Assembly: GCA_964353855.1 (NCBI GenBank)
Contig: CAYGWX010000088.1
Location: 1 to 6,987 of the forward strand
Direction: 5' to 3'
From: CAYGWX01 sp964353855 [NCBI: uncultured bacterium]
GTDB lineage: Bacteria; Edwardsbacteria; CAYGWX01
Length of the DNA stretch: 6,987 nucleotides
Shown here: positions 1 to 5,965 of the stretch, piece after piece
Numbering within the stretch: the stretch's first letter is position 1
Layout: every line of letters begins with the position of its first letter
Notes under the pieces: generated by a model
Seen by the model: the letters and a program-made list of their open reading frames with translations, nothing else
Database searches by the model: none
What the model was told of the DNA's origin: nothing
Position numbers and translations under genes: made by a program

Positions 1-66
1 TTATACCACAACTTTCCTCAGGTCCAGTCCTAACGGGGGCCGAAACGATCGGGATACATCAACCTG

Positions 67-225
67 ATGCGCATCAAGTCGCAGTATTACGAGAAAGGGG
101 TCTTCCCAAAGCTGTTAGAAGACATCGGAAAGGCACTCAAGCCTTTTCACCAATTTCGCGAAGAGCTTTTCGACAAGCTTTATGGCTTGCGACGGGCCTC
201 TCCCCGGGTCGTCTTGACAAAATAA
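67..225 (+). pseudogene. Unrecognised 52-codon ORF or 3' remnant of a larger gene
   Basis: An ATG-initiated frame of 52 codons ends in TAA at 223-225. The peptide begins MRIKSQYYEKGVFPKLLED and has an aromatic- and charge-rich middle (KPFHQFREELFDKLYGL), which looks like real protein rather than a random frame. I do not recognise the family. Upstream in the same frame, a TAA at 31-33 interrupts an otherwise open reading (LYHNFPQVQS before the stop). No convincing Shine-Dalgarno precedes the ATG. It may therefore be the decayed C-terminal end of a gene that starts left of the window, perhaps a mobile-element gene, or a genuine small protein. Its third-position G/C preference is weaker than in the sel genes, hinting at a different history. 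The last codons overlap the -35 box of the selC promoter. An overlapping frame (3-239) is also open, so frame choice is tentative. Confidence 0.35.
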
Positions 226-242
226 TCCAATCGTGGTAAACT
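214..242 (+). promoter_or_regulatory. Sigma70-type promoter of selC
   Basis: A perfect TTGACA -35 box (214-219) is followed after a 17-base spacer by TAAACT (237-242), which matches TATAAT at four of six positions. A TG at 234-235, one base before the -10 box, makes it an extended -10. Transcription would start around 248-250, just before the mature tRNA 5' end at 253. The fit of box, spacer and tRNA start makes this a well supported call, though it is inferred from sequence only. Confidence 0.75.
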
Positions 243-252
243 GCTATGGCGC

Positions 253-349
253 GGAAGAATAAGGCGGTCTGGTGACGCCCGCGGTCTTCAAAACCGTAGG
301 TTCCGACTTTGTGCGGAACGGTGGGTTCGATTCCCATATTCTTCCGCCA
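253..349 (+). tRNA. selC: Selenocysteine tRNA, anticodon UCA
   Basis: This is the UGA-decoding tRNA that is charged with serine and then converted to Sec-tRNA by SelA. The acceptor stem is 8 bp (253-260 with 338-345) and the T stem is 5 bp (321-325 with 333-337, loop TTCGATT), giving the 13-bp bacterial acceptor/T helix typical of tRNA-Sec. The anticodon stem is 281-285 with 293-297 around the loop CTTCAAA, with anticodon TCA at 288-290. The long variable arm has a 6-bp stem (300-305 with 314-319) and an 8-base loop. The 3' GCCA (346-349) is encoded, as in E. coli selC. The D arm pairs GGCG (263-266) with CGCC (276-279); two further inner pairs are possible if one G at 266/267 is bulged. The total of 97 nt, two longer than E. 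coli, is normal for the family. It lies immediately upstream of selA and selB. Confidence 0.97.
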
Positions 350-373
350 AGTGATTGACTTTTATCAAGCTGA

Positions 374-409
374 AGCGGGGTCCTATCGAGGGCCCCGCTC
401 TATGTTTTT
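374..409 (+). terminator. Rho-independent terminator after selC
   Basis: A 10-bp GC-rich stem (374-383 with 390-399, one G-T pair) closes a six-base loop TATCGA and is followed, after five bases, by five T residues (405-409). It lies 24 bases past the tRNA 3' end. It should separate selC transcription from the selA promoter downstream. The T-run is displaced a few bases from the stem, so efficiency may be moderate. Confidence 0.82.
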
Positions 410-431
410 AAGGGAAAGATCGGGGACACAT

Positions 432-468
432 GTATGATCGGCCTTACAAGGTGCGTTTTCGGTCATAC
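432..468. repeat. Imperfect inverted repeat in the selC-selA spacer
   Basis: GTATGATCG (432-440) pairs along its full length with CGGTCATAC (460-468), with one T-G wobble, around a 19-base loop that contains a small inner CCTT/AAGG repeat (442-451). No T-run follows on the + strand, so it does not look like a second terminator in that direction. It sits about 35 bases upstream of the selA -35 box and could be an operator, an RNA hairpin or a remnant palindrome. No function can be assigned from the sequence. Confidence 0.45.
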
Positions 469-502
469 TCCGGGCCACCTGCCCCTGTCCTCGCGCCTAT
501 CC

Positions 503-532
503 TTGACAAAGCGGTAAATCCTATGATACCAT
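503..532 (+). promoter_or_regulatory. Likely sigma70-type promoter of the selA-selB operon
   Basis: A perfect TTGACA (503-508) is followed, after an 18-base spacer, by TACCAT (527-532), which keeps the T1, A2, A5 and T6 of the -10 consensus and is preceded by a TG at 524-525 (extended -10). Transcription would begin near 539-541, giving a short leader before the selA ATG. Alternative -10 boxes nearby, such as TATGAT at 522-527 and CATAAT at 530-535, match the consensus better but have poor spacing (13 or 21 bases), so the exact -10 is uncertain. Confidence 0.55.
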
Positions 533-564
533 AATAGCTTACCCCTTTTTCTTTCGCTAATCCT

Positions 565-570
565 GGAGGA
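565..570 (+). promoter_or_regulatory. Shine-Dalgarno of selA
   Basis: GGAGGA lies five bases before the ATG at 576 and is a near-complete anti-16S match. It fixes the selA start codon and is one of the strongest ribosome binding sites in the window. Confidence 0.85.
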
Positions 571-575
571 ATATT

Positions 576-1946
576 ATGGAAGAAGAACTGCGTAAACTGC
601 CCAGTGTGGACGAGGTGGTCCGTGACAAACGCCTCGCCGCTTTCGTCACAGAACACTCCCATGACCAGGCCGTAGCCCTGATTCGGGAGGTCATCGAGGA
701 GGCCCGCGAGCGCATCCTGGGTGGGGGACCGGGGGAGGGGCTGAAAGAAATCGTGGCTCAGGTCCTGGCCCGGATCTCCTCCTGGGAACGCAAGGCCCTG
801 CTCCCGGTCATCAACGCCACCGGGGTCATCCTGCACACCAACCTGGGCCGGGCCCCCCTGTCCCGGGAGACCCTGGACGCGATGCGGGAAGCAGCCGAGG
901 GCTACTGCAACCTGGAATTCAACCTGGATGACGGCGAGCGGGGCCCGCGCGCCCCGCAGCTGGAAGCCCTGCTCTGCCTGGCCACCGGGGCCGAGGCTGC
1001 GATGGTGGTGAACAACAACGCCGCGGCCGTGCTGCTCTGCCTGGCCGGCTTGGCCAGGGACCGCGAGGTCATCCTCTCCCGCGGGGAGCTGATGGAGATC
1101 GGCGGGGAGTTCCGCCTCCCGGACGTGATCGTGCAGGGGGGCTGTCTTCTCAAAGAGGTCGGATCGACCAACCGGACCTACCTCAAGGATTTCGAATCCG
1201 CAATCACCGGGAACACGGCGGCGCTGCTCAAGGCCCATTCCAGCAATTACCGCATCGTGGGGTTCACCGCTTCGGTCACAGGCAAAGAGCTGGCCGAGCT
1301 GGCCCATGGAAGGGGGCTTCCGGTCATCGAAGACCTGGGCTCGGGGTCCCTTTTGGACACCGCCCCATACGGCCTGGCCCCTGAGCCCACGATCCAGTCC
1401 GCGGTGGCCTCGGGCGTGGACCTGGTCACCTTCTCCTGCGACAAGCTTCTGGGCGGGCCCCAGGCCGGGGCCATCGTGGGGAAGAAGGAGTGGGTGGAAA
1501 AGCTCCGCAGGCACCCCCTGGTCCGGGCGATGCGGGTCGACAAGCTCGTCCTGGCCGGGCTGGGGGCCACGCTCCGGCACTATATCAAGGGCGAGGCCCC
1601 GGCGAAGGTCCCGGTCTGGCGGATGATCTCGGCCCCGCTGGCCGGGATCGAGAAGAGGGTCAAGGCCCTGGAGAGAAAGCTGGAGAAGGCCGGCCTAGAA
1701 TCCGGGATGGTGGCCAGCACCGCGACCGTCGGAGGGGGCTCGCTGCCCGGCGAGACCCTGCCCAGCAAGGCCCTGGTGCTGTGGTCGGCCGGGCCCTCCC
1801 AGGGGCTTTCCGGGAAGCTCAGGCTCCTGGACCCGCCGGTCGTGGCCCGCATCGAGGAGGACACCCTGATGATGGACCTGCGCACGGTCCTCCCGGAGCA
1901 GGACGGGGCACTGGCCCAAGCCCTGCTCAAGCTGAAAAAGGGATAG
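576..1946 (+). CDS. selA: L-seryl-tRNA(Sec) selenium transferase (selenocysteine synthase)
   Basis: SelA is a cytoplasmic PLP enzyme that converts Ser-tRNA-Sec to Sec-tRNA-Sec with selenophosphate as donor; in bacteria it forms a large ring (a decamer in Aquifex). The 456-residue product is close to E. coli SelA (463). The N-terminal tRNA-binding domain carries the typical LRKLPSVDEVV (5-15). The catalytic part shows INATGVILHTNLGRAPLS (79-96), VNNNAAAVLL (145-154), the ILSRGELMEIGGEFRLPDV region (166-184) and the PLP-lysine motif FSCDKLLGGPQAG with Lys290. A strong Shine-Dalgarno supports the ATG. The stop is one base before the selB start, and a weak AAGGGA (1938-1943) inside the end of selA probably serves selB, so the two are likely translationally coupled. 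No frameshift or missing catalytic residue is seen. The long antisense ORFs here are by-products of high GC content. Confidence 0.97.
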   Translation: MEEELRKLPSVDEVVRDKRLAAFVTEHSHDQAVALIREVIEEARERILGGGPGEGLKEIVAQVLARISSWERKALLPVINATGVILHTNLGRAPLSRETLDAMREAAEGYCNLEFNLDDGERGPRAPQLEALLCLATGAEAAMVVNNNAAAVLLCLAGLARDREVILSRGELMEIGGEFRLPDVIVQGGCLLKEVGSTNRTYLKDFESAITGNTAALLKAHSSNYRIVGFTASVTGKELAELAHGRGLPVIEDLGSGSLLDTAPYGLAPEPTIQSAVASGVDLVTFSCDKLLGGPQAGAIVGKKEWVEKLRRHPLVRAMRVDKLVLAGLGATLRHYIKGEAPAKVPVWRMISAPLAGIEKRVKALERKLEKAGLESGMVASTATVGGGSLPGETLPSKALVLWSAGPSQGLSGKLRLLDPPVVARIEEDTLMMDLRTVLPEQDGALAQALLKLKKG

Positions 1947-1947
1947 A

Positions 1948-3837
1948 GTGCCGGTCGTTGCCACGGCCGGGCACGTGGACCACGGGAAGTCCGCGCTCAT
2001 CCTGGCCCTGACCGGGATGGACCCGGACCGCCTGAGGGAAGAGAAGGAGCGGGGCATGACGATCGACCTGGGCTTCGCTTGGCTTTCGCTTCCCTCGGGA
2101 GCCGAGGTGGGCATCGTGGACGTTCCCGGGCACGAACGGTTCATCCGCAACATGCTGGCCGGGGTGGGAAGCGTGCGCATCAGCCTGTTCGTCGTGGCGG
2201 CGAACGAGGGCTTCCGCCCCCAGTCCGAGGAACACCTCGCCATCCTGGACCTGCTCGGAGTCCAGCACGGGGTGGTTGCGGTCACCAAGATGGACCTGGT
2301 GGACGAGGAAACCCTGGAGCTGGCTGTCCTGGAGGTCAAGGAGAAGCTCGCTCCCACGTCCCTCCAGGGGTTTCCGATCCTTCCGGTCTCGTCCACGACG
2401 AAGCAAGGGGCGCCCGAGCTTATTTCGGCTCTGGACAAGGCGATCAGCGGGGCCCCCCAGCCCAAGGACGTGGGCCGCCCCAGGTTCTGGGTGGACCGGG
2501 TCTTTACGATCAAGGGCGCAGGCACCGTGGTCACAGGCACCCTGATGGACGGAAAGATCAGGACCGAGATGGAGGTGGAGCTTCTTCCCCCGGGAACCGG
2601 GGAGGGGCTCAAGGCCAGGATCCGGGGGCTCCAGACCCACAAGCACTCCGCTCAGGAGGTCCCCCCGGGGAGCCGGGTGGCCGTGAACCTGTCCGGAGTG
2701 GATCCCGGACAGCTGGAGCGGGGCACGCTTCTCTGCGCGAGGGGAGGGGGCAAGACCAGCCAGGTCCTGCACACCAAGGTCAGGATCCTGGAAAACCTGG
2801 AGCACGCGATCCGGAACCGGTCCGCGCTTAAGCTCTACCTCGGAGCCCGGGAGGTGGAGGCGAAGCTGGACATCCTGGAGGGGAGCGCCCTGGAGCCCGG
2901 GGACGGGCGTTTCTGCCAGTTCCAGCTCATCGAGCCCATCGCCTGCGAGGCCCAAGACCGGTTCATCCTGAGGGACGCCACCCGGTGGGAGACCATCGGG
3001 GGAGGCGTGGTCCTGGACGCCCAGGCCAAGCGAACGACCAAGCGCAAAGCCGCTGCCCTGATCCCCAGCCTGTACCTCTCGGAATCGCCCAAGGCCCAGC
3101 CGCTCCTGGAGGCGCTCCTCACCAAACAGCCCACCGCTCCCCTGGCCTCCATTGCGGAAGCCATCCGGTCAACTCCCCAGGAGGCCGAGGCAGCGCTGGA
3201 AGCCCTGATCCAGGAAGGAAAAGCCGTCCGGCTGGAGAGCATCGCCCTGGCTTCTCAAAAGTGGGGGGCTCTCCGGGAGGAAACCCGGAAGGCGCTTTCC
3301 GGGTATCACCAGAGATCCCGGCTCTCCCTGGGCATGCCCAAAGAGCAGCTCCGTACCAAGCTCTCCCTGGATAAGGGGGTCTATGACGAGGTCCTTTCCG
3401 GGCTGGTCAAGGAAGGGGTCCTGGTCCTGGAAGGCAGCATCGTCCGCCTTCCCAGTCATGCGGTCAGGTTCTCTCCCGAGGAGGAGAAAGCCCTCTCCCG
3501 AGTCCTGTCGCTCTGCGATGCCTCGCCCTATTCCCCGCCGGACGTCCCGGCCATCCTCAAGGAGCCCGGGCTCACCAAGGAGGTCCTGCAGGCCGCGGTG
3601 GAGCAGGGAAGGCTGGTTCGGGTGAACGAGGACATCGTATTCAGGAAGGACCATTATGAGGCCATGCGCGGGCGGATCCTCGGGCACATCGAGAAAGAGG
3701 GCAAGGTCACCGTGGCCACGGTGCGCGACCTGTTCGGGACCAGCCGGAAATACGCCCTGCCCCTCCTGGAGCATTTCGACGCCATCGGACTGACCCAGAG
3801 GGTGGGGGACGACCGAGTCATAAAGAAGAAGCGATGA
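1948..3837 (+). CDS. selB: Selenocysteine-specific translation elongation factor SelB
   Basis: SelB is a GTPase that brings Sec-tRNA-Sec to the ribosome at UGA codons marked by a SECIS hairpin. The 629-residue product (E. coli 614) starts at GTG. The G domain has GHVDHGKS (8-15), RGMTID with Thr38, DVPGHE (58-63), TKMD (113-116) and SST (148-150). The EF-Tu-like beta-barrel domains follow, beginning near WVDRVFTIKGAGTVVTGTL (181-199) and running to about residue 360. The remainder is the SelB-specific winged-helix region that binds SECIS RNA: a repeat around 476-511 (GVYDEVLSGLVKEGVLVLEG, then a VRLPSH segment) and the C-terminal wing with RDLFGTSRKYALPLLEHFD (593-611) and a basic tail. The C-terminal RNA-binding domain is intact, so true SECIS-dependent decoding is expected. 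The stop overlaps the next gene's start as ATGA (3834-3837). Confidence 0.97.
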   Translation: MPVVATAGHVDHGKSALILALTGMDPDRLREEKERGMTIDLGFAWLSLPSGAEVGIVDVPGHERFIRNMLAGVGSVRISLFVVAANEGFRPQSEEHLAILDLLGVQHGVVAVTKMDLVDEETLELAVLEVKEKLAPTSLQGFPILPVSSTTKQGAPELISALDKAISGAPQPKDVGRPRFWVDRVFTIKGAGTVVTGTLMDGKIRTEMEVELLPPGTGEGLKARIRGLQTHKHSAQEVPPGSRVAVNLSGVDPGQLERGTLLCARGGGKTSQVLHTKVRILENLEHAIRNRSALKLYLGAREVEAKLDILEGSALEPGDGRFCQFQLIEPIACEAQDRFILRDATRWETIGGGVVLDAQAKRTTKRKAAALIPSLYLSESPKAQPLLEALLTKQPTAPLASIAEAIRSTPQEAEAALEALIQEGKAVRLESIALASQKWGALREETRKALSGYHQRSRLSLGMPKEQLRTKLSLDKGVYDEVLSGLVKEGVLVLEGSIVRLPSHAVRFSPEEEKALSRVLSLCDASPYSPPDVPAILKEPGLTKEVLQAAVEQGRLVRVNEDIVFRKDHYEAMRGRILGHIEKEGKVTVATVRDLFGTSRKYALPLLEHFDAIGLTQRVGDDRVIKKKR

Positions 3838-5012
3838 AAACCAGGAGACCCACCAGGCTGTCCACCTCCTCGGTCTGGGCCGGAGAGGCCCCGGAGTCCC
3901 TGACGGGGTGCATCACGACCCCCATCTACCAGACCTCCACGTTCGCCTTCCGGAACCTCAAGCACCTCCGGGATTACCTGAAGGGCAGGGAGGGCATCTA
4001 TCATTACACCCGGTACGGGAACCCCACGACGGATGCCGCGGCCAGGAAGATCGCGGTCCTGGAGGGGGGAGAGGCGGGCCTGGTCTTCTCCTCGGGCATG
4101 GCTGCGATCGCGACCACGATCCTGGCCCTGGTCTCCTCCGGGGACGAGGTCCTGTCCGTGCGCAACCTGTACGGCGGGACCCTGCACTTCTTCCAGGACC
4201 TCTGCCCGCGCCTGGGCATCGGGGTGAAGTTCGTGGACGCCGAGAGGATCCCGGACATGCGCCGGCTCGTCACCCGGCGCACCAGGCTCCTGTATCTGGA
4301 ATCGCCCACCAACCCGACCCTGAAACTGGTGGACATCCGGGAGGCGGTCGGCATCGCCCGAAAGCATCGTCTCCTGACGCTCATCGACAACACCTTTGCC
4401 ACGCCGGTGAACCAGAGGCCGATCGAGATGGGCGTGGACGTGGTCCTGCACTCCGGGACCAAATACCTCGGAGGGCACAGCGACCTCCTGGCCGGGGCGG
4501 TGGTCGGCAAAAAGCCCATCGTCCGGAAGATATGGGATACCTACAAGATCCTGGGCGGGGTGCCAGACCCCTTCGCAGGCTTCCTGCTCCTGCGCGGGAT
4601 GAAGACCCTGGCCCTGAGGATGGAACAGCACAACGCCAATGCCCTGACCGTGGCGCATTACCTGGAGCGGCATCCCAAAGCCATCCAGGTGAGCTATCCC
4701 GGGCTGGCGAGCCACCCGCAACACGACCTGGCCAGGCGGCAGATGAAGGGCTTCGGGGGCGTGGTCACCTTCGAGGTCGCCGGAGGGCTCAAGGCGGCGG
4801 GAAGGGTATTCGACCGGTTCAGGCTGATCAAGCGGGCCTCCACCCTGGGCGGCGTGGAGAGCCTCGCGCTGATCCCGGTGCTCACCTCACAATGGGGATT
4901 CGGCAGGAAGGAGCTGGACCGGATCGGAGTCCGGGAGGGCATGGTCAGGCTCTCCATCGGCATCGAAGATATCGAAGACATCCTCGGGGACCTCGAGCAG
5001 GCATTGAGGTAA
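3834..5012 (+). CDS. Cys/Met metabolism PLP-dependent enzyme (cystathionine gamma-synthase/lyase-like)
   Basis: A 392-residue member of the fold-type I Cys/Met metabolism family (gamma-synthases, gamma-lyases, O-acylhomoserine sulfhydrylases), probably a cytoplasmic tetramer. Visible motifs are the PLP-phosphate-binding YTRYGNPT (58-65), the ring-stacking Tyr113 in NLYGGT, Asp185 in LIDNTFATP, the Schiff-base Lys210 in HSGTKYLGGHSD, RGMKTLALR (254-262), and the carboxylate-binding Arg372 in VRLSIGIED. NLYGGT lacks the Cys typical of methionine gamma-lyases. STLGGVESL (336-344) has the Glu342 typical of cystathionine-using enzymes. Where most of the family reads MTHxxM, this protein has LTSQWGF (350-356), so the exact substrate is uncertain. 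It overlaps selB by four bases (ATGA) with only a weak AAGAAG purine stretch upstream, so its translation is probably coupled to SelB. A role linking sulfur or selenium amino acid metabolism to Sec decoding is possible, but that is inference. Confidence 0.9.
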   Translation: MKTRRPTRLSTSSVWAGEAPESLTGCITTPIYQTSTFAFRNLKHLRDYLKGREGIYHYTRYGNPTTDAAARKIAVLEGGEAGLVFSSGMAAIATTILALVSSGDEVLSVRNLYGGTLHFFQDLCPRLGIGVKFVDAERIPDMRRLVTRRTRLLYLESPTNPTLKLVDIREAVGIARKHRLLTLIDNTFATPVNQRPIEMGVDVVLHSGTKYLGGHSDLLAGAVVGKKPIVRKIWDTYKILGGVPDPFAGFLLLRGMKTLALRMEQHNANALTVAHYLERHPKAIQVSYPGLASHPQHDLARRQMKGFGGVVTFEVAGGLKAAGRVFDRFRLIKRASTLGGVESLALIPVLTSQWGFGRKELDRIGVREGMVRLSIGIEDIEDILGDLEQALR

Positions 5013-5045
5013 AAGGATCCTCAAAGCAAGAAACCATCGGATGAA

Positions 5046-5072
5046 GGGGCGGCGGTACCGCCGCCCCGTTTT
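5046..5072 (+). terminator. Rho-independent terminator from a perfect 22-bp palindrome
   Basis: Positions 5046-5056 and 5057-5067 are exact reverse complements. As RNA this gives a 9-bp all-G/C stem (5046-5054 with 5059-5067) with a GTAC loop, followed by G and four T residues (5069-5072). It is placed to end the selA-selB-PLP transcript, 34 bases after the PLP gene stop. Being a perfect palindrome, it could also act as a protein-binding site, and it ends only 14 bases before the likely start of the next gene. Confidence 0.72.
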
Positions 5073-5086
5073 ACAAGCCAAAACCC

Positions 5087-5965
5087 TTGAACCCACGTCC
5101 TGACACATCCAAGGCCACGACTCACCTGGGGGCGGACCTGGCCCTCCTGGGGGCGACCGTCATCTGGGGAGGCACCTTCGTGGTGGAGAAGATCGCGCTG
5201 CGCGACATCTCCCCGGTGCTCCTGGTGGTCCTGCGCTTCTGGCTGGCCACCCTGCTCACCGGGGTCCTCTGGCTCCCCCGGCTCCGGAGGATGACCCGCG
5301 CGGTCCTGCGGGACGGGCTCATCCTGGGGCTCACCCTGTTCCTGGGGTTCCTGTTCCAGACCGTGGGGCTGGCCTACACCACGGCCTCGCGGTCCGGGTT
5401 CATCACCTCGCTCACCGTGGTCTTCGTGCCCTTCGTGGTCATCCTGCTCATCCGTAAACTGCCCTCGCTCTGGGCCTGGCTGGGCGTGGCCCTGGCCGCC
5501 GCGGGGCTCTGGTTCTTCACCCAGCCCAGGCTGGGCGGGTTCAACCAGGGGGATTTCCTGACCCTGCTCTGCGCGGTCTCGTTCGCCTTCCAGATCGCGC
5601 TCATCGAGGTCTATACCCGGCGGCATGACGTGATCCAGCTGCTTTTCCTGGAGCTCCTGGTGACCGCGGTCCTGGCGCTCCCCGCCCTGCCCCTCCTGGA
5701 GAAACCCCTGCTTCGACTGACTCCCAGCCTGATATGGGCCGTGCTGTTCTGCGCCACCCTGGCGACCGTGGGGGCGCTCTACATCCAGAACGCGGCCCAG
5801 AGCAAGACCGCGGCCACGCGGGCGGCGGTGATCTACACGGCCGAGCCGATCTTCGCAGCCTTTTTCGCCTATCTCGTCCTGGGCGAGCGGTTCACCCTCA
5901 GCGGGTACATCGGGGCCGGGATCATCCTGGCCGCGGTGCTGGTCTCGGAGTTCGGGAGGACCTGA
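5087..5965 (+). CDS. DMT superfamily (EamA) transporter
   Basis: A 292-residue inner-membrane protein of the drug/metabolite transporter superfamily with two EamA repeats and about ten hydrophobic segments. The first repeat begins with LALLGATVIWGGTFVVEKIA (18-37) and contains AYTTASRSGFITSLTVVFVP (96-115). The second repeat has SKTAATRAAVIYTAEPIFAA (229-248), followed by FAYLVLGERFTLSGYIGAG (250-268). These Ala/Ser-rich helices and the GE-R segment are hallmarks of the family. The substrate cannot be read from sequence; members export amino acids and metabolites. The start is a problem: the only near-cognate start before the first helix is TTG at 5087, with no evident Shine-Dalgarno, and an in-frame stop lies at 5042-5044. 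A downstream start would cut into the first membrane helix. The preceding terminator leaves no obvious space for a promoter. The stop overlaps the next ATG (TGATG). Confidence 0.88.
   Translation: MNPRPDTSKATTHLGADLALLGATVIWGGTFVVEKIALRDISPVLLVVLRFWLATLLTGVLWLPRLRRMTRAVLRDGLILGLTLFLGFLFQTVGLAYTTASRSGFITSLTVVFVPFVVILLIRKLPSLWAWLGVALAAAGLWFFTQPRLGGFNQGDFLTLLCAVSFAFQIALIEVYTRRHDVIQLLFLELLVTAVLALPALPLLEKPLLRLTPSLIWAVLFCATLATVGALYIQNAAQSKTAATRAAVIYTAEPIFAAFFAYLVLGERFTLSGYIGAGIILAAVLVSEFGRT
5954..5960 (+). promoter_or_regulatory. Shine-Dalgarno of the DUF401 gene
   Basis: GGGAGGA inside the last codons of the DMT gene lies four bases before the ATG at 5965. It decides the start of the downstream gene and contrasts with the missing site in front of the DMT gene. 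Confidence 0.8.

Noticed and set aside
190-213. Possible hairpin near the end of the upstream ORF (CGAC/GTCG plus GGG/CCC)
   Set aside because: The stem is short and interrupted, and no T-run follows. It does not qualify as a terminator.
3-239. Second open + frame overlapping the 67-225 ORF
   Set aside because: It has no start codon with a ribosome site and an unstructured composition. The 67-225 frame reads more like protein.
137-337. Antisense 66-codon ORF spanning the start region and selC
   Set aside because: It overlaps the clear tRNA-Sec and its promoter, and its C-terminal residues show no recognisable domain.
444-1580. Long antisense open frame opposite selA, and similar ones opposite selB, the PLP gene and the DMT gene
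   Set aside because: They lie opposite well identified genes, have low-complexity Gly/Pro/Arg/Gln-rich translations and no family motifs. High G/C at third codon positions explains them.
3835-3837. selB UGA stop as a selenocysteine codon
   Set aside because: SelB already ends at its normal basic C-terminus, no SECIS-like hairpin with a conserved apical loop is evident downstream, and the codon is explained by the ATGA overlap.
5004-5024. Small inverted repeat TTGAGG/CCTCAA around the PLP gene stop codon
   Set aside because: Only six pairs around a nine-base loop, which is expected by chance; the real terminator lies just downstream.
3908-5044. + strand ORF of 378 codons in another frame of the PLP gene
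   Set aside because: It is a frame shadow with Gly/Pro/Arg/His-rich low-complexity translation. The 3834-5012 frame has complete family motifs.
5963-5965. UGA at the end of the DMT gene as a selenocysteine codon
   Set aside because: The protein ends at the expected family length and the next gene starts in the overlapping ATG with a strong Shine-Dalgarno.
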